Positions 42,911 through 52,384 of a stretch of DNA of 64,000 nt are shown here, one piece after another. The position numbers and the translations under genes are program-made. Below the pieces are notes generated by a model. It was given only the letters and a program-made list of their open reading frames with translations. It searched no databases and was not told where the DNA came from. The stretch covers positions 62,001 through 126,000 of the forward strand of contig NZ_QRGC01000013.1 of assembly GCF_003448965.1 (NCBI RefSeq), written 5' to 3'. Each line of letters begins with the position of its first letter. The first letter of the stretch is position 1. This DNA is from Oceanicella sp. SM1341 (GTDB taxonomy: Bacteria; Pseudomonadota; Alphaproteobacteria; Rhodobacterales; Rhodobacteraceae).

Positions 42911-44446
42911 GTGAACAACGGGCCCGGCCCGGCGGCAAAAACGGCCGCCGTTCCGCGTGTCCTCATCGTTCTCGCCGCCCTCGCGGCGGCGGGCGGCGCT
43001 GCCTACTACGCCACGCGCCCGCCCGAGCCGTCCGCGCCTGCCGGGCAGGCCGCGCCCGCCGTCGAGGTCGCCGTGGCCGAAGCCCCGGAGGCGGAGCCCG
43101 CGGAGGCAGCACCTTCGGCAGCCCCGGGCGCGCCGGACCCCGCCGCCCCCGCGACCGCGGCCGACACGCCCCCCGCCACCGCCGGCTACGCCCCGGCCAG
43201 CGAGGCCCCGGCGCCTGCGGCGGAGGCGGTGGCAGCACCCCCGGATGCACCGGCGGAGCCCGGGGAGACCGCCGACCCCGCGCAGTCCACCAGCGCCTCG
43301 CCGGCCGAGGGCACGGCCCCGGCCACGGGCAGCGCTCCCTCCGAGCCCGCGGCAGCCGGCGACACCGCGACCGCCGGGCAGGCGGATGCGGCACCGGCCC
43401 CCGCCACCCCGGCTCTCGCCCTCGACACCACGGCCCCGCAATCCGCCCCCGGGGCGCAACCGACCCCGGCCGCACCGGGCGCGGCCGGCAGCACCGGCAC
43501 GCCGGCGCCCGATCCGCAGGCGGGCGAAAGCGTCACCGCCTCCGCCGCGCCGCCCGAGGCCACCGCCCCGCAGGAGCCGCCCGCCGAGCCCGGGCACCAG
43601 CCCTCGGCCGCGGCCCTCGTGGTGCCCGAGTTCGACCTCGTGCGGGTGGAGGCGGACGGCAGCACGCTCATCGCCGGCCGCGCCGGGCCGGATGTCGAGA
43701 TCGCCGTCACCTTCGACGGCGTGGTGAAGGCTGTCTCGCGCACCAATTCGCTGGGCGAGTTCGTGGCCATGGTGCAGGCCGAGCTGAAGCGCGAGGCGCA
43801 GGAGATCCGGCTGATCTCGCGCGAGGGCGGTGTCGATGTCGCCGTCTCGAGCAACGCTGTCCTCATCCTCGCCCTGCCGCCGGAGGAGGGCGCGCCCGAG
43901 GCCCGGCCCACGGTGGTGAAGGCCGGGCCCGAGCAGGTGGAGATCCTGCAGCCGCCGCACCCCGGGCGCACCGACCAGGTGGTGATCGACTCGATCAGCT
44001 ACGACGCCGAGGGCGAGGTGCTGCTGCGCGGCCGCGGCCGGCCGGGCGACGCCCTGCGCATCTATGTCGACGGCGCCCCGCGCGAGACCGCCGCCGTGGC
44101 CGCCGACGGGCAGTGGAGCCGCGCGCTCCCCGGTCTCGCGCGCGGGCGCTACGTGCTGCGCGTGGATGCACTGCAGGCCAGCGGCCAGGTGGTGAGCCGC
44201 ATGGAGATCCCCTTCCAGCGCGACTTCCCCTCCGCCGGGGCGCTGGAGCGCCAGGGCCCGACGCGGCCGAGCTCGGTCGTGGTGCAGCCGGGCAACAATC
44301 TCTGGACCATGGCGCGCGTGCATCTGGGCAGGGGAATACGCTATACCCAGATCTTCATCGCCAACCGGGACCGCATCCGCGACCCCGACCTGATCTATCC
44401 GGGTCAGATCTTCGACATACCGCAGCCGGAGCTGTCCGAGCCCTGA
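42911..44446 (+). CDS. LysM-domain envelope protein with Ala/Pro-rich linker
   Basis: About 511 residues. One N-terminal membrane anchor (VPRVLIVLAALAAAGGAAYYA), then roughly 210 residues of Ala/Pro/Glu/Thr-rich low-complexity linker, a folded part with repeated beta-sandwich-like segments (VRVEADGSTLIAGRAGPDVEIAVTFDG and ISYDAEGEVLLRGRGRPGDALRIYVDG), and a C-terminal LysM domain (VVQPGNNLWTMARVHLGRGIRYTQIF ... DPDLIYPGQIFDIP). LysM binds peptidoglycan, so the protein should span from the inner membrane to the wall. GTG 42911 is preferred (GGGGAA upstream); an in-frame TTG at 42899 adds four residues. Followed by the ABC exporter. Confidence 0.85.
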   Translation: MNNGPGPAAKTAAVPRVLIVLAALAAAGGAAYYATRPPEPSAPAGQAAPAVEVAVAEAPEAEPAEAAPSAAPGAPDPAAPATAADTPPATAGYAPASEAPAPAAEAVAAPPDAPAEPGETADPAQSTSASPAEGTAPATGSAPSEPAAAGDTATAGQADAAPAPATPALALDTTAPQSAPGAQPTPAAPGAAGSTGTPAPDPQAGESVTASAAPPEATAPQEPPAEPGHQPSAAALVVPEFDLVRVEADGSTLIAGRAGPDVEIAVTFDGVVKAVSRTNSLGEFVAMVQAELKREAQEIRLISREGGVDVAVSSNAVLILALPPEEGAPEARPTVVKAGPEQVEILQPPHPGRTDQVVIDSISYDAEGEVLLRGRGRPGDALRIYVDGAPRETAAVAADGQWSRALPGLARGRYVLRVDALQASGQVVSRMEIPFQRDFPSAGALERQGPTRPSSVVVQPGNNLWTMARVHLGRGIRYTQIFIANRDRIRDPDLIYPGQIFDIPQPELSEP

Positions 44447-44478
44447 GGGGCTCCGCCCCCGGCCAGGCAGGGGGACGC

Positions 44479-46302
44479 ATGCGCAGGAACCGTGGAGAGA
44501 CCGCCGCCGACGGCAAGGCGGACATCGGCATCATCCGGCGGGTGCTGCCCTATCTCTGGCCGGCCGACGCGCCGGGCATCAGGCTGCGGGTGGTCGCGGC
44601 CCTCGCGGCGCTCGTGGTCGCCAAGCTCGCCACGGTGGCGACACCGGTGTTCTTCAAATACGCCGTCGACGGCATGTCCGGCGATGCCGCGGCCTCCGAC
44701 GCGGCCCTCGCCCTCATCCTCGGCACCGTGGGCAGCGTGGTGGCCTATGGCGTGCTGCGGCTCTCGGGCGTGGGCTTCGCGCAGCTGCGCGACATCGTCT
44801 TCGCCCGGGTGGGACAGCGCGCCCTGCGCCGGCTGGCGCTGGAGAGCTTCCGCCACGTGCACGCGCTCTCGCTGCGCTACCACCTCAGCCGGCGCACCGG
44901 CGCGATGAACCGCATCCTCGACCGCGGGGTGAAGGGGGTGGAGTTCCTGCTGCGCTTCCTCTTGTTCTCCATCGGCCCGCTGGTGCTCGAGCTGGCCATG
45001 GTCTCGGTGGTGCTGTGGATCGCCTTCGACGTGACCTACCTGCTGGTCGTCGTGCTCACCATCGCGGTCTACGTGGTCTACACCTTCGCGATGACCGAGC
45101 ACCGGGTGAAGATCCGCCAGCGGATGAACGACCGCGACCAGGAGGCGAACCAGAAGGCGGTCGACGCGCTGCTCAACTTCGAGACGGTGAAGTATTTCGG
45201 CGCCGAAACCCGCGAGGCCGAGCGCTACGACGTGGCGATGCGCGGCTACGAGCGCGCCGCGCTGGAGACGAACTGGACCCTCGCCTACCTCAACTTCGGC
45301 CAGAGCCTGATCCTCACCGCGGGCCTCGTGGCGGTGATGGTGATGGCCGCACTCGGGGTGCGGGCCGGCACGCTCACCGCCGGCGATTTCGTGATGGTGA
45401 ACGCCTACATGATCCAGATCACCATGCCGCTGAACTTCCTCGGCACGGTCTACCGCGAGATCCGCCAGGCGCTGATCGACATGCGCGAGCTCTTCGGCCT
45501 GCTCGACCAGCCGCCCGAGGTGACCGACCGCCCCGGCGCGCCCGCCCTCCGCGCCTCCGGCGGCACGGTGCGCTTCGAGGACGTGCATTTCGGCTACGAG
45601 CCGGCGCGCGAGATCCTGCACGGGCTCACGCTCGAGGTGCCGGCGGGCGAGACGGTGGCCCTCGTCGGCCCCTCGGGGGGTGGCAAGTCCACCATCGGCC
45701 GGCTGCTGTTCCGCTTCTACGACACCTGGTCGGGCCGGGTGAGCATCGACGGCCAGGACCTGCGCGACGTCACCCAGGAGAGCATCCGCGCCGCCATCGG
45801 CGTGGTGCCGCAGGACACGGTGCTGTTCAACGACACGGTGGGCTACAACATCGCCTACGGCCGTCCCGGCGCCACCCGCGAGGAGGTGGAGGAGGCCGCC
45901 CGCGCCGCCCGCATCCACGCCTTCATCCAGAGCCTGCCGGAGGGCTACGACACCCTCGTGGGCGAGCGCGGCCTGAAGCTCTCCGGCGGCGAGAAGCAGC
46001 GCGTGGGCATCGCGCGGACCCTGCTGAAGAACCCGCGCATCCTGCTGCTCGACGAGGCGACCTCGGCGCTCGACACCGGCACCGAGCGCGGCATTCTCGA
46101 GAGCCTGCGCGAGGCGGGGCGCGGGCGCACGGTGATCACCATCGCCCACCGGCTCTCCACGGTGGTGCACGCCGACCGCATCGTGGTGATCGAGGCGGGG
46201 CAGGTGGTGGAACAGGGCACCCACGACGCGCTCCTCGCTCGCGGTGGCCGCTACGCCGGCATGTGGCAGGCCCAGAACCGGGTGGAAACCGCCGCCGCCT
46301 GA
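44479..46302 (+). CDS. Atm1-type ABC exporter (half-transporter)
   Basis: A 607-residue fused membrane/ATPase half-transporter acting as a homodimer. Six TM helices are in residues ~30-320. NQKAVDALLNFETVKYFGAETREAERY is the hallmark of the Atm1/ABCB7/HMT1 group. The nucleotide-binding domain has Walker A GPSGGGKST, signature LSGGEKQRVGIARTLL and Walker B ILLLDEATSALD. Bacterial Atm1 proteins export glutathione-linked metals or persulfides, giving heavy-metal tolerance and supporting Fe-S homeostasis. It starts 32 bases after the LysM gene. Confidence 0.92.
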   Translation: MRRNRGETAADGKADIGIIRRVLPYLWPADAPGIRLRVVAALAALVVAKLATVATPVFFKYAVDGMSGDAAASDAALALILGTVGSVVAYGVLRLSGVGFAQLRDIVFARVGQRALRRLALESFRHVHALSLRYHLSRRTGAMNRILDRGVKGVEFLLRFLLFSIGPLVLELAMVSVVLWIAFDVTYLLVVVLTIAVYVVYTFAMTEHRVKIRQRMNDRDQEANQKAVDALLNFETVKYFGAETREAERYDVAMRGYERAALETNWTLAYLNFGQSLILTAGLVAVMVMAALGVRAGTLTAGDFVMVNAYMIQITMPLNFLGTVYREIRQALIDMRELFGLLDQPPEVTDRPGAPALRASGGTVRFEDVHFGYEPAREILHGLTLEVPAGETVALVGPSGGGKSTIGRLLFRFYDTWSGRVSIDGQDLRDVTQESIRAAIGVVPQDTVLFNDTVGYNIAYGRPGATREEVEEAARAARIHAFIQSLPEGYDTLVGERGLKLSGGEKQRVGIARTLLKNPRILLLDEATSALDTGTERGILESLREAGRGRTVITIAHRLSTVVHADRIVVIEAGQVVEQGTHDALLARGGRYAGMWQAQNRVETAAA

Positions 46303-46950
46303 CCCCCGGCCGGGCGTGCGCGCCCGTCGGGGAGGGGCCGGGCCCCTCCGCCTCCGGGCGCGCGTCGGGATCTCGCGATCCCTCCGGCCAGGCGTGACCG
46401 TGGCGGGAGGCGCGGGGCGGGGAGATGGCGTGCAGCGTGTCCCTGTGCCAGGTCGTCACCTCAGCGCGGGGCACCACGGAGACTGGTCCGTTGCTCCGAC
46501 ATATGCCCTTGGGCAATGCGTTCAGCGCTCGTGGTGGCGGGGCAGAATGTCCCGACGCGTGCCGCAAGTCCGGGGGGGCGCTCACAATCCCTGTTGCAAG
46601 AGGGCGCCTCCCGGAGATCCTCACCGGCGACCGGCGACCGGCGACCGGCGACCGGCGACCGGCGACCGGCGACCGGCGACCGGCGACCGGCGACCGGCGG
46701 GTGTCGCGGGTCCGTCCTCGGACGAGGGATTCACGATCGCTTCCCCCTCTCCGGCGCATCTGCATCCCCGGGGGCGGCTCGCCACGTCGCTCCCCTTGCT
46801 GACAGAGGCAGCAGTTCAGGTGTCCGACTTTCGGTGTGCGGAGGATCGCCGGGGCCGCGCCGAAGGCGTGGCGAGCGTCGCGGGGGGCTCGATGCCCCCT
46901 GCGACGCTGTCGCCCCGCGCTGTCGCCCGGACGGGGCCTGTGCGGCCCGG
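46303..46950. other. Convergent intergenic region with 7-bp tandem array
   Basis: About 650 bases between the Atm1-like gene and the convergent pentapeptide gene. It contains a perfect 7-bp array (46623-46699) and the hairpin motif GGGGGCTCGATGCCCCC (46883-46899), which also occurs at 12149. No gene with recognisable features; frames through the array encode TGDRRPA-type repeats only. Confidence 0.7.
46623..46699. repeat. 7-bp tandem array (accggcg), 11 copies
   Basis: Eleven uninterrupted perfect copies of accggcg, 77 bp. Non-coding, between convergent genes. Likely a variable-number locus. Confidence 0.95.
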
Positions 46951-47388
46951 CTATTCCTCGTCGGGGTCGCCGCAGTCACCGGCTTCGCGGGAGCGGCTCC
47001 AGGCGGCGAGCAACTCGGTCACGTGCACGCCGTCGATCGTCATGCCGGTGAGGTCGCAGTCCCGGATCTCCACGTCGCGCAGGGTCGCGCCGGTGATGGT
47101 GAGGCCGGCGAGATTGGCGTGGCTCAGCGCGGCCTTCGACAGGTTCACGTCATGCAGCCGGGCGCTCGCGAGGCTGACGCTGGTGAACTCGGCCTGCGAG
47201 AGGTTCACGTCGTCGAACACCGCGGCGGAGAGGTTGGTGTCGGTGAACCGCGCCCCGGTGAGCACCGCGTGGAACTGGGCGCCGCTGAGGTTCACCGCGT
47301 CGAACCCGGCCCCGGTCATGTCGGAGCGGGCGAAGCGGGCGCCGCGCAGGGCCGGGCCGTCGAAGAGGGTGTCGTCATCCGTCGGCAT
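46951..47388 (-). CDS. Pentapeptide repeat protein
   Basis: A 145-residue protein made almost wholly of pentapeptide repeats of the A(D/N)LxX type: GARFARSDMTGAGFDAVNLSGAQFHAVLTGARF and onwards to about residue 120. These form a right-handed quadrilateral beta-helix. Some such proteins mimic DNA and protect gyrase; most have unknown roles. It lies 19 bases downstream of the RND pump gene on the same strand, so it is probably the last gene of that operon. Confidence 0.85.
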   Translation of the reverse strand: MPTDDDTLFDGPALRGARFARSDMTGAGFDAVNLSGAQFHAVLTGARFTDTNLSAAVFDDVNLSQAEFTSVSLASARLHDVNLSKAALSHANLAGLTITGATLRDVEIRDCDLTGMTIDGVHVTELLAAWSRSREAGDCGDPDEE

Positions 47389-47407
47389 CGCGGGGCTCCT
47401 CCGGGGG

Positions 47408-50400
47408 TCACTCGGCGGCGTCGAGCCGGCCGGGGGCCGGGCGCGGCGTGTCGGGCCAGATGATGTCGCCCGCCGGCGCGCCGGCCGCGCGGCGGCGCAG
47501 GGCGCGCTCCTCCGCCGGCATGCGGCCGAACAGCCGGCCCGCGCCGCGCCCCACCCAGTAGCGCGCCGCCAGCGCGGCGGGCGTGACGATGAGCGTGAGC
47601 ACGGTGGCGGTGCCGAGGCCGAAGACCACGGCGGTGGCGAGCTGCTTCCACATCATCGAGGAGGGCGCGTCCACCGAGTAGCCGCCATGGGCGAAATCCA
47701 CGCTCATGCCGAACATCATCGGCATCAGCCCGGCCATGGTGGTGATGGTGGTGAGCAGCACCGGGCGGATGCGCGCCTCCGCCGTGCGGGTGATCGCCTC
47801 CAGCACCGGCATCTGGCGCGAGAATTCCTGGAAGGTGTCGATGAGCACGATGTTGTTGTTCACCACGATGCCGGCCAGCGCCACGATGCCGGTGCCGGTC
47901 ATGATGATGGAGAAGGCCTGGTCCATCACCAGCATGCCGATCAGCACCCCGGTCACCGACATCACCACCGCCGTGAGCACCAGCACCGAGTTGTAGAACG
48001 AGTTGAACTGCGCCAGCAGGATCACGAACATCAGCCCCAGCGCGCCGAGGAAGGCCCGGCCGAGGAAGGCCTGGCTCTCCTCCTGCTCCTCGCGGTCGCC
48101 GGTCCACTCCCAGGTGATGCCGTCGGGCAGGGGCCGGGCCTCGGTGAGCCAGTCGGTGAGCGCGTCGATCTCGGCGTTCGCGTTGGCTCCCTCGGCGATA
48201 TCGGCCTTCACGTCGAAGTAGCGGCGGGTGTTGTAGCGGTCGATCTGGCCGAGCTTCTGCACCGGCTCGCGGCTGATGAAGTTCGACAGCGGCACCAGGC
48301 CTGCCTCGGTGCGCACGCGCAACCCGTCGAGGGTGGAGAGCAGGCGCTGGTCTTCCGGAAAGCGCACGCGGATCTCCACCTCCTCGTCGGAGGTCTCGGT
48401 GCGCATGGTGTCGAGCAGCAGCCCTTGGGTGACCAGCTGCACCATGATGCCCACGGTGGTGACATCGGCGCCGTAGCGGCCGGCCTGCTCCACGTCCACG
48501 TCGATCTGCCAGTCGATGCCGGGCAGGGGGCGGGTGTCGTCGATGCCCACCAGCCCCGGGCGCTCGCGCATCCGCGCCTCGATCACGCGCACCGCCTCGG
48601 CGATGTCCTCCAGCCGGTCGCCCATCAGGCGCAGGTGCACCGGCTTGCCGCTGGCCGGGCCCATCTCCTGCTCGGAGATCTCGCTCAGGATGCCGGGGAT
48701 GGCGGCGAGCCGCGCGTTGATGTCGGCGAGGATCTCGCGGCCGGGGCGGCGGGTGTTCCAGGGCGCGAGCTCGATCTGCACCTGGCCCACGGCATCGGCC
48801 GGGCTCTCGCCGCCGCTGCGGTCCTGGTTGAGCCCGCCGTTGCCGGCGAAGGCGAAGACGGATTGCACCCCGTCCACCCCCTCGATGGCGCCCTCGGCGA
48901 GGCGCACCAGTCGGTCCTTTTCCTCGAGGCTGAGGTTGCCGCGGGCGCGCACATAGGCCACCGCGCGCTCGGGCTCCGTCTCAACGAAGAACTCCACCCC
49001 CTTGGAATGGGTGGAGAAATAGCTCACCGTGCCCGCCATCATCAGCACCGCCGCGCCGATGGCCACGAAGGGCATCACCGGGTTTGCGGTGAGGAAATGC
49101 ACCGCGTGGCCGAAGGCGCTGCGCCGGTAGGCGGGGGCCGGTGGCGCGAGGCCGGCGCGCGCCCGCAGGCTGCCGCCCGAAACCGCGACGCCGAGGCAGC
49201 CCGCCACGAACAGCACCAGCCCCGGCCCTGCCGGCATCTCGCCGCGCGCGAGGCCCAGCAGGGCGAAGACCATCGCGGCCGCCGCCACCAGCAGCGCCGC
49301 GAGGCGCAGCACCAGCGGCGCCCGGGCGCGCAGGCCCTCCGACATCCCCTCCAGCGTGCGCGAGATGCGCCCCGCCACGCCGCCCATCACCGGCAGGTAG
49401 ATCAGCGCCACCACCAGCGAGGCGGAGAGCACGAAGATCAGCGTGACCGGCAGGTTGCCCATGAACTCGCCGGGGATGCCGGGCCAGAACAGCATGGGCA
49501 GGAAGGCGCAGAGCGTGGTGGCGGTGGAGGAGATGATCGGCCAGAACATCCGCTTGGCCGCTTCCGTGAAGGCGCGCATCGGCCCCTGGCCCTCGGAGAT
49601 GCGCGTGTCGGCGTATTCCACCACCACGATGGCGCCATCCACCAGCATGCCCACCGCGAGGATGAGCCCGAACATCACGATGTTGGAGATCGACATGCCG
49701 AACACCGCGAGCCCGGCGAAGGTGAGCAGGAACGACACCGGGATAGCCACCCCCACCAGCAGCGCCGAGCGCAGGCCGAGCGAGGCCAGCACCACGATCA
49801 TCACCAGCGCGATGGCGGTGAGCACCGAGCTCTCGAGCTGGGTGACCATGTCGCCCACCCGCGTGCTGTCGTCCATCGACCAGGCCACGGTCACGGCCTG
49901 GCGCATCTCCGGCGGCCAGGCGGCCATCATCTCGGCGGTCTTCGCCTTCACCTCGGCCACGGTGTCGATCAGGTTCTCGCCCTTGCGCTTCACGATCTGC
50001 AGCGAGACCGTGGGCTTGCCGTTGAAGCGCGCCGTGCCCTCCGCGTCCTCGAAGGAAAGGCGGATGTCGGTGAGGTCGGCCAGCGTCACCACCCGGTCGC
50101 CGTTCACCTTCACCGGGATGGCGTAGATGTCGGCCGGGCTCTCGAAGGAGGAGGGGATCTTCACCGAGTAGGCGCCCGAGCCGGTCTCCACCTCGCCCGC
50201 CGCCACCAGCTGGTTGTTGCGGGTGACCGCCTCGATCAACTCGTCGGCGGTCACGTTGTAGCTCTCGAGCTTCAGCGGGTCGATCAGCACCTCGAGCATC
50301 TCGTCGCGGTAGCCGGCGAGCCCGGCCTCCAGCACCGGCGGCAGGCCCTCGATGCCGGTCTGCATGTCCTTGGCGAGGCGGAACAGCGTGCGCTCCGGCA

Positions 50401-50842
50401 CGTCGCCCGAGAGCGAGATCACCAGGATGGGGAACTCGGAGAAGTTGATCTCGAGGATGTTGGTGGCGTCCGCCCCGTCGGGAAACTCGGTCTCGGCCTG
50501 GCTCACCCGGTCGCGCACCTCGGCGAGGGTGGCGGTCTTGTCCCAGCCGAACTCGAACTGGAGCATCACGTAGGCGTAGTTCTCCACCGCCGTGGCGGTC
50601 ATCTTGTCGAGGCCCTCGACATCGCGCAGCTTGGTCTCGAGCGGGCGGATGATCAGCTTTTCCGCGTCCTCCGCCGAGATGCCGGGGAAGGGCACCGAGA
50701 CGAAGAGCATCGGGATGTCGATGTCCGGCTCGCCCTCCTTCGGCAGGCCCACGTAGGCGAGCGACCCCGCCCCGATGGTGAGCAGGATGAAGGCGACGAT
50801 CATCCGCGCCCGGGAGGCCGCCCAGTCGACCAGCCCGGTCAT
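47408..50842 (-). CDS. RND efflux transporter permease
   Basis: A 1144-residue proton-driven RND pump of the AcrB/MdtB-like superfamily. TM1 is MIVAFILLTIGAGSLAYVGLPKEGEPDIDIP. Two large periplasmic loops and the TM4 acidic relay region (FGLILAVGMLVDGAIVVVEYAD) are present. The sequence VNNNIVLIDTFQEFSRQ matches the second-half counterpart. It carries an extra ~100-residue hydrophobic stretch mid-protein (residues ~490-590), making it longer than AcrB. The ATG overlaps the stop of the adaptor gene (ATGA). Substrate unknown; drugs, lipids or solvents are all possible. Confidence 0.93.
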   Translation of the reverse strand: MTGLVDWAASRARMIVAFILLTIGAGSLAYVGLPKEGEPDIDIPMLFVSVPFPGISAEDAEKLIIRPLETKLRDVEGLDKMTATAVENYAYVMLQFEFGWDKTATLAEVRDRVSQAETEFPDGADATNILEINFSEFPILVISLSGDVPERTLFRLAKDMQTGIEGLPPVLEAGLAGYRDEMLEVLIDPLKLESYNVTADELIEAVTRNNQLVAAGEVETGSGAYSVKIPSSFESPADIYAIPVKVNGDRVVTLADLTDIRLSFEDAEGTARFNGKPTVSLQIVKRKGENLIDTVAEVKAKTAEMMAAWPPEMRQAVTVAWSMDDSTRVGDMVTQLESSVLTAIALVMIVVLASLGLRSALLVGVAIPVSFLLTFAGLAVFGMSISNIVMFGLILAVGMLVDGAIVVVEYADTRISEGQGPMRAFTEAAKRMFWPIISSTATTLCAFLPMLFWPGIPGEFMGNLPVTLIFVLSASLVVALIYLPVMGGVAGRISRTLEGMSEGLRARAPLVLRLAALLVAAAAMVFALLGLARGEMPAGPGLVLFVAGCLGVAVSGGSLRARAGLAPPAPAYRRSAFGHAVHFLTANPVMPFVAIGAAVLMMAGTVSYFSTHSKGVEFFVETEPERAVAYVRARGNLSLEEKDRLVRLAEGAIEGVDGVQSVFAFAGNGGLNQDRSGGESPADAVGQVQIELAPWNTRRPGREILADINARLAAIPGILSEISEQEMGPASGKPVHLRLMGDRLEDIAEAVRVIEARMRERPGLVGIDDTRPLPGIDWQIDVDVEQAGRYGADVTTVGIMVQLVTQGLLLDTMRTETSDEEVEIRVRFPEDQRLLSTLDGLRVRTEAGLVPLSNFISREPVQKLGQIDRYNTRRYFDVKADIAEGANANAEIDALTDWLTEARPLPDGITWEWTGDREEQEESQAFLGRAFLGALGLMFVILLAQFNSFYNSVLVLTAVVMSVTGVLIGMLVMDQAFSIIMTGTGIVALAGIVVNNNIVLIDTFQEFSRQMPVLEAITRTAEARIRPVLLTTITTMAGLMPMMFGMSVDFAHGGYSVDAPSSMMWKQLATAVVFGLGTATVLTLIVTPAALAARYWVGRGAGRLFGRMPAEERALRRRAAGAPAGDIIWPDTPRPAPGRLDAAE

Positions 50843-51957
50843 TGCGCGGGCGCCGCGGGGGGCGCGGCCTCCTCGTCGGCCGTCTCGCCGGCAGGGGTGT
50901 CGGCCTCGTAGGTGACCTCGAGCGCGCGGCCGTCGCTCACGTATTCCTGCCCGGTGATGATCACGTCGGCGCGTTCGGGCAGCCCGTCGAGCCACAGGCC
51001 CTCCGGCGCGTCGCGGATCACGGTGACCGGCACGAAGCGCGCCACGCCCTCGCGCGCCACGCGCACGCCCATGCGGCCGCGGTCGTCGAGGGTGAGCACG
51101 CGCTGCGGCAGCAGGTGGCCCTGCCGGGGGGGAAGCGGGATGCCGATCTGTGCCGTCAGCCCGTCGCGGATCTGCCAGTCCGGGTTGGGCACGGTGATCT
51201 CGACGCGGAAGGTGCGGGTGGTCTCGTCGGCCGAGCGCGAGAGGAAGGTGATGGTGCCGGTCACCTCGCGCCCGTCGATCAGCCGCGCCCCGGCGGGGGC
51301 GCCGTCGGTGAGCCGGCCCACCCGGCTCTCGGGCACGAAGCCCACGAGCTTGATCGGGTCGAGCGCGATCACCGTGGCGCAGAGCGCGCCCGGCTGCAGC
51401 AGGGCGCCGAGCTCGGCGGTGTCGGTCTCCAGCAACCCGTCGAAGGGCGCGCGGATGGTGAGCCGCTCCAGCTCCAGCTCCGCCGTGCGCACCGCGTAGA
51501 GCGCGGAGTTGAGCGAGGCGCGGGCGGCGAGCCGCGTGGTCTCGGCGGCGTAATCGCCCAGCTTGGTGGCGGCGTCGTTGCGGATGCGGGCGTCCTCGAG
51601 CCGGGCGCGGGCCTCCTCCAGCGCCGCCTCCCGCTCGCCGGGGTCGATGCGGCACAGGCTGTCGCCCTCGGCCACCCGCGCGCCGCTGCGCAGCGGCGTG
51701 GAGATCACCCGGCCGGAGGTCTCGGCCATCACCTCGACCTTGCGGAAGGCCTCGGTGCGGCCGCGCAGCACGATCACGTCTCGCACCGGCTCGGCTTGCG
51801 AGCGGCGCACCACGACGGAGACCGGGCGCTCCTGCGCGGCCTCGGGCGGGGGGGCACCCTCCTGCGCGGTCTCGGCCGGGCCGACGCCGAGGCCGAAGAT
51901 CCACAGCCCGAAGGCCAGGGCCACCAGTAGGGCGGTCAGCAGCGGGATCGCGCGCAT
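50839..51957 (-). CDS. RND efflux periplasmic adaptor (HlyD/AcrA type)
   Basis: A 372-residue membrane-fusion protein. An N-terminal membrane anchor/signal (MRAIPLLTALLVALAFGLWIFG), lipoyl half-motifs around an alpha-hairpin (AETSGRVISTPLRSGARVAEGDSLCRIDPGEREAALEEARARLEDA ... LTIRAPFDGLLE), then the beta-barrel (PDWQIRDGLTAQIGIPL) and membrane-proximal domain. Connects the RND pump to an outer-membrane channel; no TolC gene is adjacent. Start at ATG 51957; first gene of the pump operon. Confidence 0.92.
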   Translation of the reverse strand: MRAIPLLTALLVALAFGLWIFGLGVGPAETAQEGAPPPEAAQERPVSVVVRRSQAEPVRDVIVLRGRTEAFRKVEVMAETSGRVISTPLRSGARVAEGDSLCRIDPGEREAALEEARARLEDARIRNDAATKLGDYAAETTRLAARASLNSALYAVRTAELELERLTIRAPFDGLLETDTAELGALLQPGALCATVIALDPIKLVGFVPESRVGRLTDGAPAGARLIDGREVTGTITFLSRSADETTRTFRVEITVPNPDWQIRDGLTAQIGIPLPPRQGHLLPQRVLTLDDRGRMGVRVAREGVARFVPVTVIRDAPEGLWLDGLPERADVIITGQEYVSDGRALEVTYEADTPAGETADEEAAPPAAPAQ

Positions 51958-52384
51958 CGCCTGTCTCTCCGTTCCCGTCGTTCGCGCCCCGGCGGGCGGC
52001 CGCCTCCCGCCCCTGCGGGCCATGCCCGGCCGGGACCGTACCCGCAAAGGGCGGCGCCCGTTGAGCACGATGCCCACAGCGGCCAGGGCGGCAATTCCAC
52101 GTGCTAGACATGGGGAAAGCTCACGCCTGCGTCAACGTTCGTGATCGCGCGGCCGGCCCCGTGCCCGGATTGCGTACTGTCTACGCGTCTCAACGCGCCG
52201 CGGATCGCTTTCCGGCGTGCAAATCGGCAGACAGGGCGAAAAGGCCGCAGGCCGGGCCGCGCGGCGTGGCGGGGGCCGGGGGGTACGCCGGGGGCGCCTC
52301 GCGGCCCGCGCACCGCTTTGGGATTGGCATTTTCCCGCCCGGCGCTGTAGGGTCCGCGCGGATTTTCGAGGAGCGAGGTGCGGC
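51958..52384. other. Divergent intergenic region, RND operon and TPR-bamB operon
   Basis: About 427 bases with the promoters of two divergent operons. A candidate promoter for the right-hand operon is TTGGCA-N16-TGTAGG at 52324-52351. No gene, RNA or repeat recognised. Confidence 0.5.
52324..52351 (+). promoter_or_regulatory. Candidate promoter of the TPR-bamB operon
   Basis: TTGGCA, a 16-bp spacer and TGTAGG, 33 bases before the GTG start. Consensus match only. Confidence 0.45.

Noticed and set aside
46623-46699. 7-bp array as iterons of a replication origin
   Set aside because: Iterons are usually longer, spaced and accompanied by a rep gene and A+T-rich DNA. None of these is present.
46244-50911. 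A 1555-codon open frame on the plus strand opposite the RND pump
   Set aside because: Its translation is low-complexity (His/Arg/Gly/Val-rich) with no motif and lies antisense to an excellent RND permease. Long antisense frames are expected where the third codon position is almost always G or C.
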